Origin: Amyloporia xantha
Lineage: Eukaryota > Basidiomycota > Agaricomycetes > Polyporales > Adustoporiaceae
Direction: 5' to 3'
DNA: 64,000 nt
NCBI GenBank assembly: GCA_036971615.1
Contig: JAYKKR010000053.1
Coordinates: 90,099-154,098, forward strand
Made by a program: the position numbers and the translations under genes. Shown here piece by piece: positions 46,440-57,027 of this stretch. Position 1 is the first letter of the stretch, and each line of letters opens with the position of its first letter. The notes beneath the pieces are model-generated. The model did not search any database. It was not told the origin of the DNA and saw only the letters and a list, made by a program, of their open reading frames with translations.

Positions 46440-46755
46440 CTGAAAGAATATGAGAGATATGAAGCGATTGAGGCCTATCCTGAGGTAACTCTTAGGGTGC
46501 GTTGAGATGCATGCAAGGTCTGCTTGGGACAATCTAAGGTCTGACTGAGGTCTGACTGAGGTAGCTCTCAGATTCAGCTTGGGATCAATATGAGACGTGA
46601 CTGAGGTCAACCTGGGTTCCAAAACCTAAATAACTTTTCTCTGAAAGCAACCTAGGTTGCTCTGAGTGCTCTGAGTGCTCTGGGTGCTCTGAGTGCCCTA
46701 GGGCAGCCTAGGTCACTCCTAGGTGAACCTAGGGCCAAAGGGGTTTTTCCTGATG
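46440..46755 (-). repeat. Right terminal inverted repeat and subterminal repeats of the Plavaka element
   Basis: The last 36 nt mirror the left end. Inside it are repeated short words: CTCTGAGTG or CTCTGGGTG four times at about 46659-46696, CTAGGTY palindromes (AACCTAGGTT, AGCCTAGGTCACTCCTAGGT), and TCTGACTGAGG twice near 46543. Such subterminal arrays usually serve as transposase binding sites. Confidence 0.7.
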
Positions 46756-46807
46756 CTGCGCCACAGAACAGCGAGGTAATACCAATATCTTGTACCACAT
46801 CTCCATA

Positions 46808-48001
46808 CCTCCACACACTTGGGAATACAGTTTGTTTGTGTAGCTGAATAAATCGAGCTAGCAGCGTATGCTTTCTTCCACGTGTTAATTTGAATTGACG
46901 TTCATGCTTATCTCCTTCTGCTCGATGAGGGTGGACGCCTGTAGTACTAGAGGCCAATTCTCCGCAGTAGAGCGGTCTCAGTCCGTCATTCCAATGTGCA
47001 GTAAGGTATTGCAAATGTACATGCGGGGTGTTTGCCCTCAGGCAGACCGACGACCAAATATTTATCTCGCTCCTCCCGAACTTCATGAAATATGGCGTGG
47101 TCTCTAAGACTGCTAATGCCGTGACCGTGTATTCCTGCTCTTTAATGATCATTCGTCATTGCTGAGATTGCCCCATTCGCTTAGTTGCAACAGCTTAACG
47201 CTCACTTGACGGCAGAGACCAAATGCTCTTTTTTGTTAGACCCTTTCCCGAGGAAGCACGAGAGCGTGCTATAACGTGTTACACATGCCGCTCGTTTTAC
47301 AACATCGTGATTGGACGAAGCACCAAGTCTGTCGGAGTATTCATGTGAGCACGTAGCATAAGCTCTTACGAGCGCAGACTATCCTGCGGGCTGAGTTCAT
47401 TAGCATGGCCTGTTTCTCCTCGATGCCAAATGAATGGGAAACGTACCTGCGAGGCATAGAAAGGTAAATCACGCACTGGGATATGACATGTTTGGGAAAA
47501 GGGATAAAGACAGCCACACCTTGACGACGCCACTCTGTGTGAATAGTGGCCTGTGGCCGGCAACAGATGATCCGTCTCTCTTCTCTCCAATGGGAGTGCC
47601 TACTTGAATTTCCCTGTTTAATGTGCTTATCGCTCGAATCGCCGATTGCTTTCAGTCTATATTCCTTTCATAATGCCAATTCTCCTCGAGCGGTTTGTCT
47701 TATAATCTGCATCGGAGGCAGTGTCCAGATTAGACCAAACCGTTGTTTCTATGGCCACTGAGCAACCGGACAGGCCACCCTTTGTGCTCAACAATGCATA
47801 CGGTATCATACGACTGCGGGCTGTGGCTTGAGGAATGTCTTGGCAGACTGAAAGTGGCCAGGTTGCCTTCATCGGACTAGTCCTCTATCAATCAAGACAG
47901 TATAAAGCCATCGAGGAGATGCTCAGAGACACCATTATACCCTCCTTCGCCCCTCGGCCTTCAGCCTTCGTTGCTGTGTAACGTCTGCGCCACACACCAA
48001 G
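46808..48001. other. Intergenic between unit E and the 48-kb small gene
   Basis: No supported gene. A TATA box (TATAAAGCC) at about 47901 lies 101 bp upstream of the small gene. Confidence 0.4.
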
Positions 48002-48243
48002 ATGGGTATGTAGCTGCACCTTTCACGCCATCGTTTCGACCTGACGACGCATCTGATGTTCCAGAGGCACCTAGCACAAAGAAAATCAACGATGCTCTTG
48101 AGGAGATCAATGGAGTCTTAGCCTATGCCGATAACAGTAGTGGTGGCATCTCGCAGGCGACATACAACACTCTTCTCGAGATTCGAGCATGGCTCTCGCA
48201 AGAGCTCCGATCAAAGGGTGCAGATAACATGCGGTATAGATGA
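48002..48243 (+). CDS. Small helical unknown protein with a 4-nt first coding exon
   Basis: Exon 1 is 48002-48005 (ATGG) and exon 2 is 48065-48243, with a 59-nt intron (GTATGT...GATGTTCCAG). The product is 60 aa: MEAPSTKKINDALEEINGVL, then a polar loop and TYNTLLEIRAWLSQELRSKG. It is predicted to be almost all helix and has no signal or membrane segment. A TATA box lies 101 bp upstream. The frame can extend upstream in exon 2 without splicing, but no ATG supports that. The DNA promoter layout (TATA about 100 bp before the ATG) resembles units B and E, yet the 5' box is absent. No family recognised. Confidence 0.45.
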
Positions 48244-49283
48244 GTACTTGAGCCGAGGTGTAGTTTGTAGCCGGAAAAGATTGCGTTGAGCGCCATCACA
48301 GAGCTACGTGTTTGGGTCAAGATGTTTATGAGATATATATGCAATTACATATGAGATATGCTTATGCCGACCATAGCGGATACTTACAACGGGAAGAATA
48401 GATGAATAAGATTATTTTATGCAACTTACTAGAAATGCAGAGACGGAAGATCATAAGCGCCGATTGTTGTTCTCCCGTAGACCAACACGAGAGTTTGTTC
48501 CTTCGTTTAACGTGAAAGACTCGCCTCTCTAGCGCTCCTCTAGCACGCCAAAATCGCTGCAAACATACGCTCGGATGCAGCTCAAGCAGCATTGAAAATG
48601 GAGCTAATCCAAGTTGTACCTTCAGAGCTGTTAGATGTTACTCGGATAGCTAGCTCTAGACGAAGACAAGAAGCAAGACGTGGACATTCGACTAGCAGGA
48701 GTGCTAACACAAGCAGGGAGGTGCACAGAAATGACGACCCTCATATCCTCTAGGCATAGAAATTACTGTATAAACAGAGTAAACAGGCGTACAGGCGAAG
48801 CGGTTAGTCTGCTCGTCGTTGTCGGGAGCAAAATGTTCACGAGCGCTCATGCATCATGGGCCCAGCCGATCACATTCTGAGATCTAAGATAACCTTTCTC
48901 TTGCTTTCGTAGCACTAGGTGGCACTGCGTGTTTACGCTTCCAGTCAGCCGTTCGAAACTTCGAGGATCGTGTCGTCGTATCATCTATCATCTTCTAATG
49001 TTCCCATGTTATCAAATGGACTCGCGCTGAAAATGACTTATGCACTCAATTAGATCTCGTCACAGGTGGCACATGTCACCACGGCCGCATCGGATTGCAA
49101 GCGGTCCGTCACCCCAGTGCCTCAGAGTTTCTGTCACCACTATGATGCCCATTTTGACGCTCAATACGTGAACATATGTATTATTTTTACGCCAGCTGCT
49201 ATTACAGGGATATTCTCCTTCAATGGGAGCGTGATTAGTGGCGGTGGCAGACAGTGGCCCTGGAGGGCGCGCTTTGACCTGTC
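48244..49283. other. Intergenic with GAGATCT box copy 5
   Basis: No supported gene. Contains GAGATCT box copy 5 at 48879-48902 without an associated TATA and 5' box. The right-arm duplication begins near 49284. Confidence 0.4.
48879..48902 (+). repeat. GAGATCT box, copy 5
   Basis: Reads GAGATCTAAGATAACC-TTTCTCTT. It is the only copy without a recognisable unit downstream; at the expected distance lies the start of the duplicated arm, so the rest of a unit may have been replaced. Confidence 0.5.
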
Positions 49284-49531
49284 AGCTTGAAGAGCGATAC
49301 CCAGAGCACCTGGATCCTACAAGCTTCAGCCCGGACGGTCGGTTCATCATCTATCCGGAGTCATACTTTATCTCTCAACGTCCCTTGCCTCCTCATCTGA
49401 TGGCACGAGAGCAGTACAATGCATCTCGAACGCGCGATGTAGAGCCTGGGACGGCACCGTGCAGAGTGGTGTTGGGTCCTTTTCAACCAGGGTCTACCGG
49501 ACTGGATCGACACCCTGTCGAAATGTCCTGA
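49284..49531 (+). pseudogene. Gene X, 5'-truncated copy
   Basis: From LEERYPEHLDPTSFSPDGRF to the stop this is an inverted copy of the last 80 residues of gene X (33493-34083). The first 115 codons are absent and the upstream DNA is unrelated, so it has probably lost its promoter. The remaining frame is open and differences are mostly conservative. Confidence 0.7.
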
Positions 49532-50109
49532 ATGTATGGTGAGCTCGTTTTGGTATTCTCACGTACACCCACTCATTTTGGTTTGGTAGTAGCGATTGAA
49601 CGAAGTTATAAAGAATGAGATTGTTTTTCGTTGAACATTATCTTAAGGAGCCTGTTTGAAATGCGATTCTCATCTCCTTTTCCTACTAGCTGCATCCCAC
49701 GCAACACTGTAGCTGTTTCTCAAGCGATAGTTTGGGCTTTATTTGATCCAGGTGCCGGTTCATGTTCGCCGAATCTTGTTTCAGAGCTACCTCTCTGTCA
49801 AGGAAAGATTATAATTGATCCGACTCCGGAGATGACTGACGAAGCAATTCAAGGACATTCCTTCCACCGAGGTGAGTAGAGCATTGGCTTTCTTACGCTT
49901 CCACCAAAAACAACCGAACGGCGGTGATGATGTGCTACTAACAGCAGCATGAAGGAGTCTATTAGTTATACGAAGTGAGCAAGCATAGGCACATTCCAAC
50001 TCTTGTAGGAAACAGACCAAATGTACAAGTTACAGTATGCACACTACATGACGCAAAAATTAAGTATGTTAGTCTACATTGATCGTACTTCAATAAAATA
50101 GAAAAGCAA

Positions 50110-52740
50110 TCAGTCCATAACGTCTATGTCCATGCCAAGAATATCCATGAACCTCTCATACGAGATCAGTTCCTCTCTTTGGCGCACTAAGGTTGAAATC
50201 CGGGCGTTAAGGTTGGCTACAGCCTTTTTGTCGCCCTTCTTCGAACGTATTGCACGAGTATAGCGACGAGACGTGATCTGACACGTCAAGTCATTGATCT
50301 CACTGAAGACCTCAGACAGACAATCAATCCAGGAATTGATCAGTGGCCGATATTCACGGTGCGCGTTCTTGAAAGTCGCACGGACGACTGCAGGCTTGGT
50401 GAGAAACTTCTGTTTCCTGCTGCCAATATCTGCCAAATTGGGTCCTGCCCACGCCGCAAGATGTCCAAATTTATGCTCTTCAGGTTTGAAGACCGCGCAG
50501 GTGTACACAAGAACGAAGAAGAATGACTCGAGATCATGGCGATACAAATGGACCGGAGGCCGATCTTCAACAAGGAGTTCGATGGCCATAAATGGTCCAG
50601 TACCTGTCCGGTATCTAGGCCGCTGTTGGGTGCTGTGGGACTGAGATTTACTGTCGTCGTCGTCGTTCTCCATTGAGTTCGCTTTTTCTTCATCGACATT
50701 CCCTCCTGCATCGACCGGGAGCACAAGCAAGTCTGGCTGCGCTTCGTCATCCTGAGCATCATAGAGACCGTCTAGTGACTCAGCGGCCTTGGCAAGATCC
50801 CAGTCGCAGAGTACACCAAGGATGCGCCCGTCTTCCCGATAGAACATGATGTTGTTTGTGCTGATATCCCGGTGAAGGATCTGCGATGTCTTCCATACCC
50901 AATGGTGTGCTGTGCGTGAAGATATGAGACCCATGAAAGGTCCAATCAAGACAAGACTGACCTCGCACGACGTCAACGAAGACACTCTTGAACTCCTCCA
51001 CGCTCTCAACCCCTTCGAGTGCATCGTACCGCTTCAAGATCATAGTTCGGCAAACACGCTCTTCATAGCCTGGAACACCCATAGCAACACGAGGCAGATT
51101 CATTTGTTCTGGAGTGCGTGTCAGAGCACACTTGAGGTCGACAACGTGCTTCAGATATCGAGGCTTCTTCTTCGCCAGTTGAACACGGACAGCGTTAACG
51201 ATCGTGTCTTCCCCTTCACGATGGCGCGATAGCCACGCAATCTTGGCCACTAGATCTTCCGACCCGCACAGTGTTTCTGCGAGACCTGTGGCTTTGAGCG
51301 GAACGACAGTCGTCCCCCGTCCAATCGTCCCAAATTCTGTGTAGACCCGACGACGGTCATCGAGATTGAAGACCAACTCTGAGTCAGCTCCATGCTCGGG
51401 TTCACCACGCGTTGTTCCAGGGGTTTCAAGTTGATTGGAGGTGGCTATGGAGTCCTCAGGGAAATTACAGAGCGTCCTGTCCAGGACCAGAGTAGCCCCA
51501 TCATAGGAGCCGAAGGATATCGAGATCGGAGGGAGACGCAGGTTCGGTAGTATGCCCATCGTATACATGTCGGCGTCGGCGATGGCGGCGATGGCGAGGA
51601 GGAACCTGTCCCGATGAGTATCGAGGAAATCGAATGCCTTGGTAACGACGATCCCCATACGGTCAGCGTACCAAAGCCGCATCTTGTCCTCGTGGATCAG
51701 GATACCAGACCCGTATGACCGGATCCCATGCGACATCATTTCGTTGATGTATTCGGCCGATTGGACTTCATGATCTGTCATACGCAATCGGACAGGTGTG
51801 CCGTCGTCAATGCGTGCTCGCTTGCGAGGATGATCTCCTTCACTGTCCTCATCCTGGACCGACCGTTGTCTTCTCTTCGAGTTGATGACCTAGTCAGCAA
51901 GAACTGAGAACATGAACTGTTATTCTTGGAACGCGACCTTACCGCCGGTTCATTCAGGTGGGTCGGGAGGTTGTTGTTTCCGTCAGTAACGCCCCTGGCC
52001 GCTTTCCCTTTCTTGATCTTTTTCTTGACTTCGATTTGCATCATTTGAAACTCCCGTTCTAGGTCGCGCTCGAAGTCTTCCACTATAATCCACATGAGGG
52101 CGGGTTTGGACGCAGCACAGTCATCTTTGACGCTCGTTTCTTTGAGAGACGTGAGTGTGGGCCTACGTCTACATTGCCAGCGTGTCGTCCCTATCGGCTC
52201 CATCACGGGTACAACGTCGAGATTGGGTCCAGCGCAGCCATAGACTTGTCCGATGAGACTGTTGATCATGCTACCCACGTGTGCAAACGAAGCTCGCTCA
52301 CTGGCAGCGCGGTAGCGTTTGACATCGTCGTAAGACAGCCTGTATCCATGAGGCCTTCCCATCTTCGTATCAGAGCAAACGGGTAGAAGAGGGATGTCCT
52401 GGCGCTAACCGCTTGACTTTATCGTGCTTGAGTCTATTATGGTGTCTGGCTTCATCTGAGGTAGCAATACACATTGGAGTAGCGTCTAGCGGCAGCACGA
52501 AAGTACAGAAATATTAGCCTCGCATCAATAGCAGGCGGAACCACACTAACGATTACTACGTGGGCGGCGACGCTGCTTTATTTTTGGAGTGCAAGAAAAA
52601 TTTGGTAGAGAATGGTAGGGGACTTTGCGCGGTTCGTCGGCATCGTGATCCACGCTGTCTGTGGCCATTACGACGAATACTTCAGGGTAAGAATGGCGCA
52701 GTGGATTTTTAGACCAATATGGGAAGTAGAGGAGACCCAT
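50110..52740 (-). CDS. FunK1-type protein kinase, copy 2 (N-terminal part damaged)
   Basis: Minus strand. The last exon is 50909-50110, then 50962-51889 and 51943 upward, with introns of 52 and 53 nt at the same places as copy 1. The kinase part is intact: SHGIRSYGSGILI, GTIGRGTTVVPLKATG, HRDISTNNIMF, CDWDLAK and TGPFMAIELL. The N-terminus MGLLYFPYWSKNPLRHSYPE starts at 52740 and the first intron is kept. However, about 200 nt matching the HWDFDVDEFVSAVWHFN region of copy 1 are missing, and the frame breaks near 52.38 kb before resuming as HGYRLSYDDVKRYRAASERASF. The full-length protein is therefore probably not made; a start inside 52362 could give a shortened kinase. It lacks the in-frame TGA seen in copy 1. 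Confidence 0.7.
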
Positions 52741-53141
52741 GTCTGTAGCCTATTGATATCTGTAGATATTCTGTAGCCTTTAGTATCACGCACAGGTTCA
52801 GCGAGTTCGTGGGGCCTGGTGTGGCCATTGGCCAACTTGAAGGCTGTAGACTGAACGAGGCACGTGATCGCGATTTGGCGTTGGCTCGTGGCGCAGCAAT
52901 TTGAGCCTCGTCTTCAATCTTTGTTATGCCGTTCCGTCTTAGGCTCAACCATCGGGACATTCAAAGTACAAAGAACGTCAAAATTGTGTCAATGGTAATG
53001 AACAACCCGACATGGGTATCAGTACTCCATATCGATACAGTGATGAACAGCACACACAGGCCACCCAGAGGAATTCCCGGAATCCAATCATAAATACCTT
53101 CATTTCGTGTCGAATCCAAAAATCGCCCACTTCAATTCATT

Positions 53142-56139
53142 CTATGCGCTAGCGCTAGCACTAGCTGCTGCAGCAGTCGCAGCGACGGTGCTCACGGCTA
53201 TGGTCTGCGTCACGCCCTGGTCGTTCACGACGGGCACGGCGGCAAAGTCGGTCTTGATCCCGAACACGGCATTGAACGCGTCCGCCTGGCCACCCGTCGG
53301 TGCCGTGACCGTGTCGGCCCCAGCCGCGGCTTTCGCACAGGTGCTCTGCGCCAGCGCGTCCGCACCGCAGCTGTTGACGAGCTGGTCGCACATGAACTGA
53401 GTGATGATGTTGATGTTGTCCGCAGAGCCTGCGATCGGCCGGTGTGAGATGGATAACGTGCGAGATGAGATAGAGGACGCACCGTGATTGTACGACACCA
53501 GGTCTGTGGGCTCAAATGAGGTCTCCTTCCGTCCGTCGAGACCAAGGGCGAACGTGATCTCGGGGACTGAGCACGACCCAAAGTCACCGATCTGGGACGC
53601 AGACGCTGTCGAGCTCGCAGCTGCCGCGGATGCAGTCACTGCAGCACTGACAGACGCAGACGCGCTCTACGCAGTGATCGCGTGAGTATATGACAATGCC
53701 AGCTACGAGGAAAGGAACAGGACGTGGACAAAACTCACCGTGGCGCCAGCGGCAGAACTTGCAGCCACTGCTGAACTCGCTGCTGAAGTGACAGCTGCTG
53801 ACGAGGTCGCAACAGCCGACACGCCCGCCGCAGAGACGGTGACTCCCGTATTGCTGACCTCCGGCACAGCCGCAAAGTCCGTGCTGATACCGAACACGGC
53901 ATTAAACGCATCCGCCTGCGCCCCTGTCCCCGTCTGCGCCGCAGCTGCCTTGCTCGCGGCCTGCGTGCATGTCGTCTTCGCAAGCGCGTTCGCGCCGCAC
54001 GTGTTCGTGAGCTCGTCGCAGATAAACGAGGTGATCACGGCGATGGCGTCGGCAGACCCTGGAGGGTTGTGCTCCGGTCAGCGTGAGGTGGATCGGAGTG
54101 ACTCAGAGGAAGGGGGAGAGCCTACCGTGCGGATACGACGTCTGGTTCACCGGCTGGAATGCGGTCTCCTTCCGCCCGTCGAAGCCTGTGCCGAATTCGA
54201 TCGCGGGGACGGAGCACGAGCCGAAGGAGCCGATCTGCGCGGCGGAGAGCGTGGAGGACGCCGTCGCGGCGCTTGCAGAGGCGGTTGCTGAAATCGCTAC
54301 GGCGGTGTTGGCAGCAGCAGATGAGACGGCGATGGAACTGGCACTGGCACTAGCGGAAGCGGTCGAGAGAGCAGTGGCAGTGGGTACCGAGCTGGCTGTC
54401 TATCACCAAAAGAAACCCCATTCGTCAGCTCAGCAGATAGATCATCTCCGCTAAAAAAAAAAAAACACACTACTCACATCGTCCTCGGTCACTGTAACCG
54501 TCGTAAGACCTGTCGGACACACCGCATCATCCGCCCCGCCGCTTGCCGTAGCCGTAGCGGTTGCAGTCTGCATTAAACACAGGGATCAGCAAGGCGATAA
54601 GGGTGAAGTCACGATGAGAGGAGAGGAGTACGCACGTCGTCGACAGTCACGGTGACAGTCGTAAGCCCCGTGGGGCACACGCCATTGTCTACAGCACTAC
54701 TCTCGCTTGCGCCCGCCGCATTGTTCGCGGCAGCCGTGGCAGAGGCTGTAGCACCCGCGTGGGCATGTGTCGCAGCAGTGGCACCCTTACCCGCACCCTT
54801 CGCAGCGCTTTCGGTCACCTTCACCGCCGCGCTCGTCGTACCACTCGCGCTTGCGCCTGCATCCGCACTGGCGACAGCCGTCGCTGTGCTCTACACGAAA
54901 CCGCATAGATCAGCCACCGGGTACAAGTAACGACAGTTGGGAAGGAAGCACGCGCACCTCATCCGTGTCGTCCGCCGTGACCGTGACCGTCGCGAGCCCC
55001 GTGGGGCACACGCCGCCGTCGGCCGAGCTGGCTACGGCCGCTGTGGTCACGTCGCTCGCGCTCGCACTGAAGACGGCTGTGGCGGTTGCCGTGCTCTACG
55101 ACGTGCATATGCTCTGTCAGCGACACGCAAAAATGCACTCGTGGAAAAGCACACGTACCGCATCGTCAGCCGTCACCGTGACCGTGGTGAGCCCCGTCGG
55201 GCACACTCCGTCGTCTGCCGCAGTCGCGGTCTGCGTGCTCTGCAGAAAGCGAGCGAGCACGCGTCGTTAGCACCGGGAACGCACACCCCGGAAGCGGGAC
55301 GTGGCACATACGTCGTCAGCCGTCACCGTGACTGTCGTGAGCCCCGTCGCGCACACCGCGTTATCCGCTGCACTCGTGCTTGCAGTAGCGGCCCCCGTAG
55401 CACTCGCAGCTGCGGCCGAGACCGTCACGCCGGTGTTGCTCACCTCGGGCACGGCGGCGAAGTCGGTCTTCAGCCCGAACACAGCGTTGAACGCGTCGGC
55501 TTGTGCGCCTGTGCCCGCTGCCGCGCTCTGTGCAGCGCTGGCAGCGTTCGCGCATGTGGTCTTGGCGAGGGCGTCGGCGCCGCAGGAGTTGGTGAGGGCG
55601 TCGCAGATGAAGGAGGTGATCACGGCGATGGCATCGGCGGAGCCTGGGGAAGAGATAGGATGGACATGGACATGGAGAAGGGATGGAGGGAGAGAAGTGA
55701 GCTGGTTAGCAACAAGGCGCGTACGAAGCAGGGACAGGACACCGCGTACCGTGATTGTACGATGTTTGATTGGTGGGCTGGAAAGCAGTCTCCTTTCTGC
55801 CGTCAAATCCGGTGCCGAATTCGATCTCGGGGACGGAGCAGGAGCCGAAGTTTCCGATGTCAGAGGAGGTGGAAGCGGAGGTAGCGCGGGAGGCGATCTG
55901 AGAGGCAGTTTGATGAGCAATGTGGGGTAAAAAGGGAGCATCACGGTATAAATGGGCCGACGCAACCGCCTGTAGAGACGTTTGCTGGGGCGATAATGGT
56001 TGGAAGGACATACCAGAGAAGCAGAGTGGCTGTTACGAGCAACGACGCGCCGTGCGAAGAGAGGGAGAGCGGAGGCGCGCTCGGGAGAAATGGCAAGAAC
56101 GGAAAGGGCACCCAGGGCAAAGAAAGACTTTGTGAACAT
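53142..56139 (-). CDS. Secreted three-domain repeat protein with mucin-like linkers
   Basis: Exon 1 starts at 56139 and encodes a signal peptide (MFTKSFFALGALSVLAISPE...ASALP). Exons at 55897-55750 and 55643-55312 encode domain 1: NFGSCSVPEIEFGTGFDGRK, ITSFICDALTNSCGADALAK, TTCANA and GAQADAFNAVFGLKTDFAAV. Then come several short exons of about 80 nt, each with CPTGLTTVTVT and Ala/Ser/Thr-rich sequence, and two more copies of the domain (about 54.26-53.74 kb and 53.64-53.14 kb). Each domain keeps three or four cysteines. The tail is Ala/Ser-rich and ends near 53142. I have seen the SCSVPxIEF domain in Agaricomycete secreted proteins but know no function. The ORFs could be two or three neighbouring genes, but only one signal peptide is evident. 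Confidence 0.6.
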
Positions 56140-57027
56140 GTCTGTTTAAAGAAGGTGAATATGAAGGAAGGTGGTGCTGGCCTGAGCTGACAGTATGAAG
56201 TGAAGGCGACACTCGGTCGGAAGGGAACGGCCGTTCAACGACACTTGAGAGAGGAAAGAAAAGCGAGTGCATGGCGGAGGATTGTGCGGGGTTTAAGTAG
56301 GAGGAGGAGGAGGAGGAGGACGACGGTGTGGACGACGAGGCAACGGTCGCCATGGCTGGCTGGCGTCGAGCAGAACGCTGAGTAGAACATCGGTTTGATC
56401 GCGATCGACTCTCCAGGCACGCCCAGGCACTCGGCTCCGCTGATTGAATCCACGTGCCACCGCACCGGGTCCGGCGATTGCCCTCCCGTTGCAGCACGAA
56501 CACGCCTTCAGCTCCGTGCCGACCGCACGAGCGCGACAACGTTGGCGGAGTCGTCATATGAGAGCCAAACAAACTCATGATTGTCAGCAAGTGTTCCGGA
56601 GATGTAACCTACTAGCCAGGCCGAGAACGACCGCAGGATTGAAGCATGAAGTCTGCGGATGTTATCCACTACGATCTTGGTGATGATGTAGGGCAATATT
56701 TCTGCCTGTGCAAGAGCGAAAGGTTGTCGACAGTGGATGGATAGCCGCGATACCGAGCTCACATATTTGCGTACGTCCAGTGATGCTTAGCGGACGTGCA
56801 GGCACACTTTCATATCCCTCTCTTTATATTCATGCCACAAGAGGTAGTAAATCCATGATGACATGTATTCCAGAAGCTCCATACCACGATCTGCACCGTG
56901 ACAATGTGGTATAAAATATACAAAGCTACACGCACGAAAGCTGCGATCGATACCTTATATTATGATACAGTCCGTCCGTCCATAGACCCCTCCCTCCCTC
57001 ATGTACTCGTACACATAAAGAACTGCT
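56140..57027. other. Promoter of the secreted protein and intergenic DNA
   Basis: Contains a (GGA)n-like run at about 56300-56325 and otherwise no repeats or genes that I can support. It holds the minus-strand promoter for the gene starting at 56139 and the 3' region of the WD40 gene. Confidence 0.4.

Larger units (their letters stand above)
35933..46755. mobile_element. Plavaka-type DNA transposon with TET/JBP cargo, about 10.8 kb
   Basis: The ends are inverted repeats: the left end begins CATCAGGAAAAAC and the right end finishes GTTTTTCCTGATG on the plus strand. Inside are a minus-strand Plavaka transposase (36114-39196), GC-rich minisatellites, a 44-bp palindrome, a TET/JBP dioxygenase gene (41211-44269) and a DUF6532-type gene (about 44298-46280). 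Plavaka transposases and their association with TET/JBP genes in basidiomycetes are established knowledge. The genes look open, so the element may be recent and autonomous. I could not find a clear target-site duplication. It lies inside repeated unit E. Confidence 0.75.
34843..46807 (+). repeat. Repeated unit E, split by the Plavaka transposon
   Basis: TATAAAAA starts at 34843 and the 5' box TTTCTGATTCAATCGTCA is at 34988-35005. The matching 3' box TGTACCACATCTCCATA is at 46791-46807, beyond the transposon. Without the element the two boxes would be about 980 bp apart, within the 529-1106 bp range of the other units. The 3' box therefore dates the transposon insertion as later than the unit. 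Confidence 0.65.

Noticed and set aside
35913..46775. Target-site duplication of the Plavaka element
   Set aside because: Flanking 8-mers on the two sides (CATATGGC-like and CTGCGCCA-like) do not match; shifting the borders by one or two bases did not help.
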